A stretch of 64,000 nucleotides of DNA from Sphingomonas xanthus (GCF_007998985.1 NZ_CP041659.1:372001-436000), one strand, 5' to 3'; shown: positions 1 through 9,750, numbered from the stretch's first letter. Translations and numbers: made by a program. Notes: generated by a model from the letters alone, not told the origin.

Positions 1-456
1 GCGCCCCGCGAACTGGCGTTTCAGCCAGGCGCCATCGACCGCTCCCTCGAGGGGTTCGGGACCAAGGCCTGCAAAGGCCGGCCAGTCGGACAGCGCATCG
101 GTCCTGACGATATCGACCGACCCGAAGCGGCGCGGATCGCGCAGCGACAGCCGCCGCGCATTATCGGTTTCGACCAACAGATGATCGTGTTTGCCAAGCT
201 CTTCCGGGTCGATCCGCCATGCGCCCGACATGCCGAGATGGAAGATCATCGTGTCGCCTCGATCGGTGTCGATCAGACCATATTTGGCGCGGCGACCAAG
301 GCCGACCACGCGGGCCCCGGTCAGCCGCTGGCCAAGATCGGCCGGAAAGGGTCGGCGCAAATCCTCGCGCCGGACTTCGACCCGCTCGATCTGGCGGCCG
401 TCGATGACCTTGGCAAGGCCGCGCACGGTGGTTTCGACTTCGGGAAGTTCGGGCAT
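1..456 (-). CDS. mutM: Formamidopyrimidine-DNA glycosylase (Fpg), N-terminal part, cut by window edge
   Basis: Base-excision repair glycosylase that removes 8-oxoguanine and other oxidised purines and nicks the abasic site. The 152 visible codons begin MPELPEVETTVRGLAKVIDG; in this family the Pro after the initiator Met is the catalytic nucleophile and the following Glu is conserved, and both are present. The segments GLGRRAKYGLI and MIFHLGMSGAWRI are typical of the N-terminal beta-sandwich. The C-terminal zinc-finger half lies before base 1, so completeness cannot be judged. It is divergent from ubiE, a common alphaproteobacterial arrangement. Confidence 0.95.
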   Translation of the reverse strand, partial: MPELPEVETTVRGLAKVIDGRQIERVEVRREDLRRPFPADLGQRLTGARVVGLGRRAKYGLIDTDRGDTMIFHLGMSGAWRIDPEELGKHDHLLVETDNARRLSLRDPRRFGSVDIVRTDALSDWPAFAGLGPEPLEGAVDGAWLKRQFAGR

Positions 457-503
457 GGCGTCCTTTGCGGATTTGAGGCGTTTCGCACCTCACTCCCTCC
501 TGC

Positions 504-509
504 TAGGGC
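504..509 (+). promoter_or_regulatory. Candidate -10 element of ubiE (leaderless promoter)
   Basis: The sequence TGCTAGGGCGCGGTC directly precedes the ubiE ATG at 516. TAGGGC as a -10 hexamer would start transcription about 7 bases later, at or next to the ATG. No purine-rich ribosome site exists in between. No clear -35 is visible, so this rests mainly on the same GCTAGGG motif recurring before the atp operon and rimO. Confidence 0.4.
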
Positions 510-515
510 GCGGTC

Positions 516-1259
516 ATGGAAGTCAATTCGAAGCAGCAGGTGAATTTCGGCGACAGGCTCGTCAGCCCCGACGAGAAGACCCGCCGGGTTGGCGGCGTGT
601 TCAGCTCGGTCGCCGGCAGCTACGACGTGATGAACGACCTCATGTCGGGCGGTATGCACCGGATTTGGAAGAACCGGTTCGTCGCCAAGGTGAAGCCGCG
701 CTCGGGCGAGCGCGTCCTGGACATGGCCGGCGGCACTGGCGACATCGCCTTTCGCATGGCTGCGCGGGGCGCGACGGTAACCGTTAGCGACATCAACGCC
801 GACATGCTGGCCGTGGGAATGGAACGAGCCCGCAAACGCGGCATCGACGGCCTGTTCTGGCAGCAGGAGAATGCCGAGAAGCTGATTTTCGCCGACGGGA
901 GTTTCGACGCCTACACGATTGCCTTCGGCATCCGGAACGTCACGGACATCCCGGCCGCGCTGCGTGAGGCGCATCGCGTACTGAAGCGCGGCGGGCGCTT
1001 TTATTGCCTTGAATTTTCAACCAGCGAGTGGCCCGGCTTCGGCGAGGTCTACGACCGCTATTCGGAACATGTCATACCGCGCATCGGCAAGGCGGTCGCC
1101 AAGGACGAGGAAAGCTATCGCTATCTCGTCGAATCGATCCGCCGTTTCCCCAGGATGGAGGCGTTCAAGTCGATGATCGGCGAAGCCGGGTTCACGACAA
1201 CCAGCGTCGAGCCGATCCTTGGCGGACTCGTGGCGATACACGGCGGGTGGAAGATCTGA
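516..1259 (+). CDS. ubiE: Ubiquinone/menaquinone biosynthesis C-methyltransferase UbiE
   Basis: SAM-dependent methyltransferase that methylates the benzoquinol ring in ubiquinone synthesis. The protein is 247 residues, normal for the family. It carries the SAM motif VLDMAGGTGDIAFRMA (about residues 67-82), the family segment FGIRNVTD, and GGRFYCLEFS. No Shine-Dalgarno sequence precedes the ATG; a TAGGGC -10-like element at 504-509 would place the transcript start almost on the start codon, so the mRNA may be leaderless. The stop is followed one base later by the probable ubiB start, which indicates a ubiquinone operon. Confidence 0.96.
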   Translation: MEVNSKQQVNFGDRLVSPDEKTRRVGGVFSSVAGSYDVMNDLMSGGMHRIWKNRFVAKVKPRSGERVLDMAGGTGDIAFRMAARGATVTVSDINADMLAVGMERARKRGIDGLFWQQENAEKLIFADGSFDAYTIAFGIRNVTDIPAALREAHRVLKRGGRFYCLEFSTSEWPGFGEVYDRYSEHVIPRIGKAVAKDEESYRYLVESIRRFPRMEAFKSMIGEAGFTTTSVEPILGGLVAIHGGWKI

Positions 1260-1260
1260 A

Positions 1261-2799
1261 TTGGCGGCCGCGGTTACCCACCTTTGGCGCCTCTTCAAAT
1301 GGGGTCGGACGCTGGCGCGGCACGGCGCACTGCAAGGGATCGAGCGCGATCCGCTGACCCCGAACGTCGTGCGCCGGCTGTGCCGGATAGCGCGGATCGG
1401 CGCGCCGGTGCCCGAAAATCCCGATTATGCCGCGGCGCTGCAGGCGATCGGTCCGGCGGCGATCAAGCTAGGCCAGGCGCTTGCTACCAGACCCGACCTG
1501 GTCGGCGAGGTGGCGGCACTCAACTTGCTGCAATTGCAGGACAGCCTGCCTCCCGAACCCTATCCGGCGATCCGCACGGCAATCGAGACTGCGCTTGGCG
1601 TTCCGGTTGAAACATTGTTCCAGTCGATTGACGAGGTCCCGGTGGGCGCGGCGTCGATCGCGCAGGTTCATCGCGCAGTTACCACCGAGGGCCGATCGGT
1701 CGCGGTCAAGGTGCTGCGCCCGGGCGTCGAGGAGGAATTTGCCCGCGCCATCGAAACCTATGAATGGGCCGCCGCCCATGTCGAGGTGCATGGCGGCGAC
1801 GAAGCGGCCCGGTTGCGGCCCCGGATGGTCATCGCCTACTTCCGCCAATGGGTGCAGCGCGAACTCGACCTCACCCGGGAGGCTGCCTCGGCCTCGGAAC
1901 TGCGCGATAATATGGTCGCCGAGCCGGGTTTCTACGTTCCCGAGATCGACTGGAGCCGAACCGCCCGGCGAGTCCTGACGCTTGAATGGGTGGATGGCAT
2001 CAAGCTGTCGAAACGCGACGAATTGATCGCCGCGGGCCACGACCCCAAGCAACTGGCGACGACCCTTGTCCGCGCCTTCCTGCGCCAGGCGGTGGTCGAC
2101 GGCTATTTCCATGCTGACCTTCACCAGGGCAATCTGTTCGCGCTTCCCGACGGGCGGCTGGCGGCGATCGATTTCGGGATCATGGGCCGCATCAACCGCC
2201 AGGCAAGGTTGTGGCTGGCGGAGATTCTATACGGCCTCATCACCGGCAATTACCGGCGGGTCGCGGAGATCCATTTCGAGGCACAATATGTGCCGCCGCA
2301 CCATGACGTCGACGAATTCGCCACCGCCTTGCGGGCCGTCGGGGAGCCAATCCGCGGACTGCCCGTCAAGGACATCAGCATCGGCCGGATGCTGGAAGGC
2401 TTGTTCGCCATCACGCGCGATTTCGACATGATGACCCAACCGCACCTGTTGTTGCTGCAAAAGACGATGGTCATGGAAGAAGGCGTGGCCACCGCGCTCG
2501 ATCCCGACATCAACATGTGGGAGGCGGCCGAGCCCTTCCTCAAGGAGTGGCTCCGCAGCGAATTGGGCCCGGAAACCTATTATGCCGACCGGATCGTCGA
2601 TGCGGTTCGTGCCTTCAAGCTCATCCCCGACCTTATCCGGCGCATTGATTCGGCCTATCCGCCTGCCGGCGCAGCCCCGCCGCCGCCGCCGATCACGGAG
2701 GTCGCGGTGATCGAACGGCGGACTTGGCTTGGTCCCGCGGCGATCTCGATCCTGGCAGCAATCGCCGCGTCGCTGATGACTTACTGGCTCGTTACCTGA
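1261..2799 (+). CDS. ubiB: UbiB-family atypical kinase/ATPase, ubiquinone biosynthesis
   Basis: Membrane-anchored member of the ABC1/ADCK/UbiB family required for efficient ubiquinone synthesis. The family KxGQ motif is seen as IKLGQALATRPDL; further conserved pieces are VGAASIAQVHRA, YFHADLHQGNLF and AAIDFGIMGRI (the DFG-like metal site). The C-terminus has a proline stretch and then a hydrophobic helix (LGPAAISILAAIAASLMTYW), the usual membrane anchor. I chose the TTG at 1261 because GGTGGAAG ends 7 bases before it and it follows the ubiE stop directly; an in-frame TTG at 1219 would overlap ubiE. About 512 residues. Confidence 0.93.
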   Translation: MAAAVTHLWRLFKWGRTLARHGALQGIERDPLTPNVVRRLCRIARIGAPVPENPDYAAALQAIGPAAIKLGQALATRPDLVGEVAALNLLQLQDSLPPEPYPAIRTAIETALGVPVETLFQSIDEVPVGAASIAQVHRAVTTEGRSVAVKVLRPGVEEEFARAIETYEWAAAHVEVHGGDEAARLRPRMVIAYFRQWVQRELDLTREAASASELRDNMVAEPGFYVPEIDWSRTARRVLTLEWVDGIKLSKRDELIAAGHDPKQLATTLVRAFLRQAVVDGYFHADLHQGNLFALPDGRLAAIDFGIMGRINRQARLWLAEILYGLITGNYRRVAEIHFEAQYVPPHHDVDEFATALRAVGEPIRGLPVKDISIGRMLEGLFAITRDFDMMTQPHLLLLQKTMVMEEGVATALDPDINMWEAAEPFLKEWLRSELGPETYYADRIVDAVRAFKLIPDLIRRIDSAYPPAGAAPPPPPITEVAVIERRTWLGPAAISILAAIAASLMTYWLVT

Positions 2800-2801
2800 C
2801 G

Positions 2802-3872
2802 ATGGAAGCGGGGGCGCTTCACAGCCGGTACCAGCGTTGGGGCCGGGCACCGGCACTGGCGCTTTTGGCCGCGCTGGTCGCTGCGATCATCCTGGTCAGC
2901 TGGACTCCGGCCTCGGCTCCGGCTCCCAAGCTTCGCACCTCGCCGCAACAGCCGAGCGACCTGCAGCTCTATCGCGACATCATCACCGGGGTCGAAGCCG
3001 GAGGCGATTATTATGAGGTCGCAGCGGCCGAGCATCGTCTGGGCCATTATCCGTTGCAGCCATTCTTCACCGTTCGGCTGCCGACCCACGCAACCGTCTA
3101 CGCGCTGGCCGGCGAGCGAGTAATGATCGGAATGCTGTGGCTGTTGTGCGCCGGATTGATGTTCGCCTGGTGGGTCAGGCTTCGACCCTTGCTCCCCCTG
3201 CCCGGCCTTGCCGCGGCGATGTTCCTGCTAGCCGGCGGGCTGGGCGGAATGCTCCAGCCCATGACCGGCCTGTTCCACGAAAGCTGGGTCGCGCTGCTGC
3301 TCGCCCTGATGATCGCATTGTGGCGCCCAGAGCGGCCGTGGCCGGCGATGGTCGCGGGCGGGCTGGCGCTACTGGTGCGCGAACTGGCCTTGCCCATGAT
3401 CCTGGCGATGGGTGGGCTGGCGCTGCTGGCGCGGCGGTGGCGCGAGGCAGCGGGCTGGGCGCTAATCGTGACGCTGTTTTCGATGTACATGACGCTCCAT
3501 GCCCAATGGGTTGCGGAGGTTGTTCGTCCCGATGACCTCACCTCGCCGGGCTGGTCAGAAACGCTCGGAGTCCAGTTTGCCCTGAAGAGCCTCGCTAAGG
3601 TCACCTTTGGCATCCGCATGCCGGATGTCCTCGCCATGAGCGCTTTGGTCTTGTCGCTGTTCGGCTGGGCGTCAATCAAGTCGGGATGGGCGCTGCGGGC
3701 GACGCTGCTAGTCCTCGGCTATGCCGCGCTGCTGGCCCTGTTGGCGCGCGCCGACACTTTCTACTGGGCGCTGATCCCCGCCCCGCTGGCTTTCGTCGGG
3801 CTGATATTCGTACCCCGCGCCCTTGCGGACCTTGTAAAAGCGGCGCGCGGCATGCCACAGGCGTTTTCATGA
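2802..3872 (+). CDS. Polytopic membrane protein of unknown function
   Basis: About 356 residues with an N-terminal membrane helix (ALALLAALVAAIILVSW) and roughly eight further hydrophobic segments. A soluble stretch with YYEVAAAEHRLGHYPLQPFF lies between the first and second helices, where GT-C glycosyltransferases and DUF2029-like proteins carry an active-site loop, and LLVRELALPMILA resembles their internal helices. I cannot assign a function. It starts 2 bases after the ubiB stop and its own stop overlaps the coaBC start (ATGA), so it is co-transcribed with ubiquinone and CoA genes. Confidence 0.85.
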   Translation: MEAGALHSRYQRWGRAPALALLAALVAAIILVSWTPASAPAPKLRTSPQQPSDLQLYRDIITGVEAGGDYYEVAAAEHRLGHYPLQPFFTVRLPTHATVYALAGERVMIGMLWLLCAGLMFAWWVRLRPLLPLPGLAAAMFLLAGGLGGMLQPMTGLFHESWVALLLALMIALWRPERPWPAMVAGGLALLVRELALPMILAMGGLALLARRWREAAGWALIVTLFSMYMTLHAQWVAEVVRPDDLTSPGWSETLGVQFALKSLAKVTFGIRMPDVLAMSALVLSLFGWASIKSGWALRATLLVLGYAALLALLARADTFYWALIPAPLAFVGLIFVPRALADLVKAARGMPQAFS

Positions 3873-5074
3873 GCCGGGTCCTGCTGATCGTCGGCGGCGG
3901 CATTGCTGCCTATAAAGCGGCGGAGCTCATCCGCCTTTTGCGCAAGAACGGCCATACCGTTACCCCGGTGCTGACCGACGGGGGGAGCCACTTCGTGACC
4001 GCGATGACCCTCGCCGCGCTGGCGGAAAGCCCAGTTTACACATCGTTGTGGGACCTCAAGGACGAGGCGGAGATGGGCCATATCCAGCTCAGTCGCGCTG
4101 CCGATCTGGTGCTGGTCTGCCCGGCGACCGCCGACCTCATTGCCCGAATGGCGAGCGGCCTGGCGAACGACCTTGCGACCACCCTGCTGCTAGCAACCGA
4201 CAAGCCGGTGGTAGTCGCGCCGGCAATGAACGTGCGCATGTGGCAGCATGCGGCGACCCGGCGCAACGTGGGGCAGCTGAGGGCGGACGGCATCATGGTG
4301 CTGGAGCCCGACGAAGGGCCGATGGCGTGCGGGGAATATGGGCCGGGCCGACTGCCCGAACCGACCGACATTTATGAACGGATCAAGCCGATGCTTGCGG
4401 CTGCATCGCCAAGCGTCGAAGCTGCGCCAGATCGCCCGCTGGCCGGACGCCATGTGCTGGTCACAGCCGGTCCCACACAAGAGCCAATCGATCCGGTTCG
4501 CGTGATCGCCAATCGCTCTTCGGGCAAGCAGGGGTTCGCGATCGCCGCCGCCGCCGCGCAGGCGGGGGCGCGTGTGACGCTGGTCGCCGGACCCGTATCG
4601 CTGCCGACCCCGGGGGGGGTCGTCAGAGTGGATATCGAGACTGCCGAGCAAATGGCCGCGGCCGTCGAGGCAGCCCTACCCGCCGACGTAGCGATCATGG
4701 TCGCCGCGGTCGCTGACTGGAAGGTCGATGCGGCGCCAGCCAAGCTCAAGAAGGCAGCCGGTCCGCCGCAACTTCGGTTCAGCGCCAACCCCGACATCCT
4801 GGCAATGGTCGGCTCGCATGTGGAGCGGCCCCAGCTGCTGGTCGGCTTCGCGGCCGAGACAGACGAACTTGTCGCCCACGCCCAATCCAAGCGCGTGGCC
4901 AAAGGAGCGGACTGGATCGTCGCAAACGACGTGTCGGGCGACGTCATGGGCGCGGCGGACAATCATGTAGTGCTGGTGACTGCCGACGGCGCGGAAGACT
5001 GGGGTCCGATGCCTAAGACCGAGGTCGCCTCCGCACTCATCGGGCGCATTGCCGGGCTGCTCGGCAAGGACTAG
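3869..5074 (+). CDS. coaBC: Bifunctional phosphopantothenoylcysteine decarboxylase / phosphopantothenate-cysteine ligase
   Basis: Catalyses two steps of coenzyme A synthesis: ligation of cysteine to 4'-phosphopantothenate, then FMN-dependent decarboxylation. The N-terminal CoaC flavoprotein half starts [20 protein letters not shown] and contains APAMNVRMW and the [14 protein letters not shown] segment with the catalytic Cys. The CoaB half begins near residue 190 with [20 protein letters not shown], followed by NRSSGKQG. About 401 residues, full length. The ATG at 3869 overlaps the upstream stop by four bases, so translational coupling is likely. A dut gene, often next in alphaproteobacteria, is absent here. 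Confidence 0.96.
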   Translation: MSRVLLIVGGGIAAYKAAELIRLLRKNGHTVTPVLTDGGSHFVTAMTLAALAESPVYTSLWDLKDEAEMGHIQLSRAADLVLVCPATADLIARMASGLANDLATTLLLATDKPVVVAPAMNVRMWQHAATRRNVGQLRADGIMVLEPDEGPMACGEYGPGRLPEPTDIYERIKPMLAAASPSVEAAPDRPLAGRHVLVTAGPTQEPIDPVRVIANRSSGKQGFAIAAAAAQAGARVTLVAGPVSLPTPGGVVRVDIETAEQMAAAVEAALPADVAIMVAAVADWKVDAAPAKLKKAAGPPQLRFSANPDILAMVGSHVERPQLLVGFAAETDELVAHAQSKRVAKGADWIVANDVSGDVMGAADNHVVLVTADGAEDWGPMPKTEVASALIGRIAGLLGKD

Positions 5075-5121
5075 ACTCGATCACGGCCACTTTTGTCATC
5101 GCTTCAGTCGGAGGGAACGTC

Positions 5122-5532
5122 ATGCGTCGCTTGGGATCGGCAATCCTCGCCGCAACCTCTGCCAGCATGGCGCTGGCCAGCCCGCAGGTTTCAACCGCCG
5201 GTGGCGACTGGTCGAACATTCCGCTGATAAAGACGCAAGGGTCGCTGCGTATTTCAACCGAGGCAATCGACCAGATCGAGGCCGCAGCGGCCGGCCCCTG
5301 CGCGCGATCCGGGCTTTCGAAGAAACATGTCGAACTGACCATGCCGTTCCTCGTCAAATTTTCGTCGCAGGGCGCGGTCGAACGTGTCGTGGTTCGCGAG
5401 ATGCAGTGCGCTGCAATCGAACAGGTGATCGGCGGAGCGGTGCTGCAGCTGGCCAAGGCGGGCGAATATCGGCCAACCGGAGAGAATATCGAAGGCTGGT
5501 ATCGCGGCGAGATCGCTCTGTCCTTACAGTAG
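5122..5532 (+). CDS. Small exported protein of unknown function
   Basis: 136 residues starting MRRLGSAILAATSASMALAS, a plausible Sec signal peptide with cleavage near residues 20-26. The mature part has two cysteines (PCARSGLS and REMQCAAIEQ) that could form a disulfide, and ends with a beta-rich stretch (YRGEIALSLQ). I do not recognise the family; the C-terminal half has a weak resemblance to TonB-C-like folds. AGGGAACGTC precedes the ATG. It sits between coaBC and an M16 peptidase on the same strand. Confidence 0.75.
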   Translation: MRRLGSAILAATSASMALASPQVSTAGGDWSNIPLIKTQGSLRISTEAIDQIEAAAAGPCARSGLSKKHVELTMPFLVKFSSQGAVERVVVREMQCAAIEQVIGGAVLQLAKAGEYRPTGENIEGWYRGEIALSLQ

Positions 5533-5652
5533 GCGCGCATCGTCCCGCCGGTTCGTCGAGCCGCACATCCGCTTCGCCGATCAGGCAGCTTGTCCTTTGC
5601 CGCCAATGATTTACGCCATGTCCTGACATTGTTCAGGGGTGGAGAAGCTTAA

Positions 5653-8517
5653 GTGGTCGGTTTGTCGTTGCGTTCCCTATTGCTTGCCGGCGCCTTGATG
5701 CTCGCGCCGATGCCTGGCGCGGCCGTCCCCGCGGGGCCGGCGGGCGCTGCCAACGGCTGGGGAATCCCCTTGGCGGACATTACGCCCGACCCGGCGATCC
5801 GGCTCGGCACGCTGCCTAATGGCATGCGCTACGCGATCATGCGCAACGAAACGCCGAAGGGCACAGCCTCGGTCCGGCTGCGGTTCCAGTTCGGGTCGAT
5901 CCATGAAGGCGAGCAGGAACAGGGCCTTGCCCATTTCATCGAGCATATGGCCTTCAACGGCACCACCAACGTCCCCGAGGGCGAGATGGTGAAGCGGCTC
6001 GAGCGGCTCGGCCTCGCATTCGGCCCCGACAATAATGCAATGACAGGGTTCGACAGCACCACCTATCTGCTCGAATTGCCGGCGTCTGACGAGGAGCGGG
6101 TCGATACCGCGCTGTTCCTGATGCGCGAAGTCGCCAGCGAGATCCGTTTCGATCGACAAGCTGTCGACCGCGAGCGGGGCGTGATCCTGAGCGAGCGGCG
6201 CAGCCGCGATGGGTTCAACCTGCGCCAGACAATGGACAGGCTGAATCATCTCGTACCCGGATCCCTATATGCGAAGCGGCTGCCGATCGGGACCTATGAT
6301 GTCCTGACCAAGGCACCGGCCGAGCGGATGCAGGACCTTTATCGCCGTTACTATCGCCCGGAACGGGCGACCCTTATCTTCGTCGGCGATATCGATCCGG
6401 ACGCGATCGAGGCCAAGATCAGGGACAAGTTCGCCGGTTGGCAGGGCATCGGACCCGCCGGCGCCGAACCGCAGAAGGGCAGCGTCGATTTTGCGCGTCC
6501 GGCGGCGGTCGACAATTTCTTCAACCTCAATATCGCCACCTCGGCCAATTGGACTGTGTTGAAGCCTTATTCCAACCCGCTCGATTCCCAGGCAGAGCGG
6601 CGCCGAAACCTTCTTGAGTCGCTGGGAACGTCGATGTTCGCGCGACGCCTCACCCGCCTAGTCAACCGGGACGGCTCCGACCTCATCGGCTCTTCGATCT
6701 CGGCGGGCGATTTCGACGGCGTCTCCTTGACCCAAAGCATCACCATATCGGCGAAAGACGGTGCTTGGCCGGCCGCGCTGACGGCGATCGAGAATGAGCT
6801 TCGCCGGGCGCAGGTCCACGGCTTCACTGCCGCCGAGCTGCGGCGGGAACTTGCGGCGATGGATACCAGCTTCAAGACCGCGGCCGAACAGGCCAATACC
6901 CGTCGCAATGCCGCCCTTGCCGGGGCGATCCTGTCGGCTCTTGATGACAAGGACATCAACACCCACCCATCGTGGCGATTGCAATTCTACGAGCGCAATC
7001 GCGCCAGCCTGACGCTCGACGCGGTTAATGCCGCTTTTCGCGAACTGTGGAAGGGCAGCGCACCGCTAGTCCATGTTAGCGACAAGAAACCCGTCAACGG
7101 GGCGGAGATCGGCGCAGCGCTGGCGATGGCCCGCAATGTCGCGGTATCGGCGCCAAGAGAGGAAAGCGACAAGGCATTCGCCTATGAGAGCTTCGGCACG
7201 CCCGGCAAGATCACCGAGGACAAGAGGATCGCGGATCTCGACATCCGCACCGTCCAGTTCGCGAACAATGTCCGACTCAACATCAAGAAGACCGAATTCG
7301 AGGCAGGCCGAGTGCGCTTCTCGGTTCGCATGGCCGGCGGTCAGCTCGCCCTGCCCCGGGACAAGCCGGGCCTGGGGATCATGATGAGCTCGCTGTCGGC
7401 GATCGGGGGTACCGGCAAACATTCGCTTGAGGAAATGAAGGAAGTGCTGGCGGGCCGGGTCTATTCCGCCGGGTCCGCCGTGGGCAGCGACTCCTTCGTA
7501 TCGGCCGGCTCCACTTCGCCGGCGGATTTGCCCCTGCAGATGAAGGTCAGCGCCGCCTTTCTCACCGATCCCGGCTTTCGCCCGGAAGCCGCACGGCGGT
7601 GGACAAACATGGTCCCGGTGATGGACAAGCAGTTCGATAGCGAACCGGAATCGGTTTACGCGACTCGCGCCCAGTCGGTGTTGATGGGCGGCGACCTTCG
7701 CTTCGGCGCCCCGCCCGCGGCGGAACTGATGAAACGCAACCTCGCAGAAGCGCAGGCGGTACTGAAACAGCTTGCCGCCACCGCTCCGATCGAGATTGGC
7801 ATCGTCGGCGACATCGACGAGGAAGCGGCGATTCGCGCTGTCGCCGAAAGCTTCGGCGCACTGCCGGCCCGCGCGGCAACCACCCCCGACTATCGCGAAG
7901 CTCGGCAAGCAGCGCTTCGACCGGAGCTAGCGCCGATCGAGCTCGTCCATAACGGAGCGTTAGACAAGGCCCTTGTCGCGGCACTGTGGCCGACTGACGA
8001 CGACGACAATTATCGCCGCGAAATCGGCATGATCATGCTCGCCAAGGCGCTCGATCTTATCCTGACCGACGCGATCCGAGAGCAGCTCGGCGCTTCATAC
8101 GGCGTGAACGTCGGGTCGAACATGTCGGACGTCTACGAAGGTTTCGGCACGCTTGGCGTCAGTACGATCGTTGCACCAGGCAAGATCGCCGATGTCGAGC
8201 AGGCGATCGATGCGGCAGTGGCCGAAATCCGCGCCGAGCCGATCAGTGAGGATCTGTTCAACCGGGTCCGGGCCCCGATGCTCGAGGCGCTGGCCAAAAG
8301 CCGCCGGGAAAACAGCTATTGGCTGGCCGTGGTGGACGAGGCCCAAAGCAAGGCCAACCGCCTGGACCGCTATCGCCAGCAGGAGGCACTGTTCAAGGCG
8401 ATCACTCCGGCGGAGCTGCATCAGCTTGCGCTGGCTTACCTCGACCCGGCAAAGCAGCGGCGCATTCGCATCCGCAAGCCGGCGGTGGTCAAAATCCCGG
8501 CGCCCACCCGCAATTAG
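5653..8517 (+). CDS. M16 family zinc metallopeptidase (insulinase/pitrilysin type), exported
   Basis: 954 residues with an N-terminal signal peptide (LRSLLLAGALMLAPMPGAAV). The inverted zinc motif HxxEH is present as HFIEHMAFNGT at about residues 94-98, and the third ligand Glu probably lies in the VILSERRSRDG region near residue 178. A second M16-like half follows (from about residue 530) without the zinc motif, as expected for this clamshell family. The GTG start at 5653 is supported by GGAGAAG five bases upstream. It probably degrades peptides in the periplasm. Its TAG interlocks with the stop of the convergent LysR gene (TTAG, 8514-8517). Confidence 0.93.
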   Translation: MVGLSLRSLLLAGALMLAPMPGAAVPAGPAGAANGWGIPLADITPDPAIRLGTLPNGMRYAIMRNETPKGTASVRLRFQFGSIHEGEQEQGLAHFIEHMAFNGTTNVPEGEMVKRLERLGLAFGPDNNAMTGFDSTTYLLELPASDEERVDTALFLMREVASEIRFDRQAVDRERGVILSERRSRDGFNLRQTMDRLNHLVPGSLYAKRLPIGTYDVLTKAPAERMQDLYRRYYRPERATLIFVGDIDPDAIEAKIRDKFAGWQGIGPAGAEPQKGSVDFARPAAVDNFFNLNIATSANWTVLKPYSNPLDSQAERRRNLLESLGTSMFARRLTRLVNRDGSDLIGSSISAGDFDGVSLTQSITISAKDGAWPAALTAIENELRRAQVHGFTAAELRRELAAMDTSFKTAAEQANTRRNAALAGAILSALDDKDINTHPSWRLQFYERNRASLTLDAVNAAFRELWKGSAPLVHVSDKKPVNGAEIGAALAMARNVAVSAPREESDKAFAYESFGTPGKITEDKRIADLDIRTVQFANNVRLNIKKTEFEAGRVRFSVRMAGGQLALPRDKPGLGIMMSSLSAIGGTGKHSLEEMKEVLAGRVYSAGSAVGSDSFVSAGSTSPADLPLQMKVSAAFLTDPGFRPEAARRWTNMVPVMDKQFDSEPESVYATRAQSVLMGGDLRFGAPPAAELMKRNLAEAQAVLKQLAATAPIEIGIVGDIDEEAAIRAVAESFGALPARAATTPDYREARQAALRPELAPIELVHNGALDKALVAALWPTDDDDNYRREIGMIMLAKALDLILTDAIREQLGASYGVNVGSNMSDVYEGFGTLGVSTIVAPGKIADVEQAIDAAVAEIRAEPISEDLFNRVRAPMLEALAKSRRENSYWLAVVDEAQSKANRLDRYRQQEALFKAITPAELHQLALAYLDPAKQRRIRIRKPAVVKIPAPTRN

Positions 8518-9419
8518 TCGCCGCGCGTGCGGGCAACCTCGTTGAGCAGCCAGTCGCGGAAACGCCGCACCTTGGCGAGATTGCGCCGTTCTGGCGCAAT
8601 GCACAGCCAGTAGCGGAAGCCCGCGGTCGCGGTGAGGTCGAACGGCTGGACCAGCCGACCGTCGCGCAAGTCGTTCAGCCAGAAGGCCGGGGTCAGCAGC
8701 ACGAAGCCCTGGCCGCCCATGGCCGCCTTGCCCTCGTCCGCCTGGCTGTCCAGCCGGAGGCCGGGCCGGCGGGGACGATCGGCGCCTTTGACGCCCGCGG
8801 CCTCGAACCATTGATCCCACCATTGGTCGTTGGGACTAATCATCGGCAGGTCGGCAAGGTCATGGGGTTCGACCTTGCGGCCCAGCTGTTCCTCGATCCT
8901 GGCAAGGAATGTGGGAGAGCACATCGGCGAAAAATCGACCCGCATCAGGTCGATCGATACCAACCCCTCCGACGGTCGCGCCGCGGCCCGGATGGCAAGG
9001 TCGGCCTCCCCGGCCTTAAGGTCGACCAGCTTGTTGTCGGTCGCCAGCCGCACCGCGAGGTCGGGATGGTCGACCTGGAAGCTTCCCAGTCGCCACGCCA
9101 GCCAAGTATTGGCAAAGGTAAAGGTGGTGGCGATGGTCAGCAGCCCCTCGTCCTCTTCCCGCTGGGCGGCGAAGGCGGACTCCATCAGGTCGAATGCTTG
9201 TGTCAGCTGGGGGACCAGGCGCTGGCCGAGCGGGGTCAGGCGGGCACGCCCCTTTTCCCGCAGGAACAAGGACGCGCCAAGACGCTCCTCCAATAATTTG
9301 ACCTGATAGGACACCGCTGCTTGGGTCATCCCTAACTCATTCGCTGCGGCAGTGAAATTCTCGTGCCTTGCCGCGGCTTCGAAGACCCTGACGGAGGCAA
9401 GGGGCGGCAATTTGCGCAT
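8514..9419 (-). CDS. LysR-family transcriptional regulator (GcvA-like)
   Basis: 301 residues. The N-terminal winged helix-turn-helix is clear: LASVRVFEAAARHENFTAAA and ELGMTQAAVSYQVKLLEERL, with the Q-AVS-Q-K pattern of the GcvA/AmpR group. A substrate-binding domain follows (SPTFLARIEEQL, GFVLLTPAFWLNDL). The inducer cannot be deduced. A perfect ATAAGC-CAA-GCTTAT palindrome lies 12 bases before the start and fits a LysR-type site for autoregulation and control of the divergent small gene at 9560. Confidence 0.92.
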   Translation of the reverse strand: MRKLPPLASVRVFEAAARHENFTAAANELGMTQAAVSYQVKLLEERLGASLFLREKGRARLTPLGQRLVPQLTQAFDLMESAFAAQREEDEGLLTIATTFTFANTWLAWRLGSFQVDHPDLAVRLATDNKLVDLKAGEADLAIRAAARPSEGLVSIDLMRVDFSPMCSPTFLARIEEQLGRKVEPHDLADLPMISPNDQWWDQWFEAAGVKGADRPRRPGLRLDSQADEGKAAMGGQGFVLLTPAFWLNDLRDGRLVQPFDLTATAGFRYWLCIAPERRNLAKVRRFRDWLLNEVARTRGD

Positions 9420-9430
9420 CGTTCACCTGT

Positions 9431-9445
9431 ATAAGCCAAGCTTAT
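9431..9445. promoter_or_regulatory. Perfect palindrome, candidate LysR operator
   Basis: ATAAGC CAA GCTTAT: two 6-base arms with a 3-base spacer, 12 bases upstream of the LysR start codon in a divergent intergenic region. It satisfies the loose T-N11-A rule for LysR-type sites. Confidence 0.5.
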
Positions 9446-9559
9446 GGATGCCGTCCAGCCTTTCATTGGCCAGAGCAGCCAGGCCGGCTTAGATGGCAGG
9501 GAGCGCCGGCGGTCCCTCCCCAACCCCGCCGCCGGCGCCGGCAATAGCAGGAGGCGACA

Positions 9560-9718
9560 ATGTCGGATGAAATCTTTGACCGGTCATATCAGGAGGGCCG
9601 CCAGGCCTTGCACGACGGGATCACCGAGCTCGCCGCCAAACTCGGCCGAACCTTCCGGTTGATCGCAGCGGTCCAGTTTCGGGCTCCGTGGCGCAACCGC
9701 CCGATCTGCGATTGCTAG
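9560..9718 (+). CDS. Small hypothetical protein, 52 residues
   Basis: An open frame starting MSDEIFDRSYQEGRQALHDG and ending RPICDC. A strong ribosome site, AGGAGG at 9549-9554, lies five bases before the ATG, and a good rho-independent terminator follows at 9751-9784, so the unit looks like a complete monocistronic gene. The protein is mostly an amphipathic helix with a basic, Cys-containing tail. It is divergent from the LysR regulator. I cannot assign a function. Confidence 0.6.
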   Translation: MSDEIFDRSYQEGRQALHDGITELAAKLGRTFRLIAAVQFRAPWRNRPICDC

Positions 9719-9750
9719 TCTTCGATGGCGCATGTTCGGTCGATTGCGAT

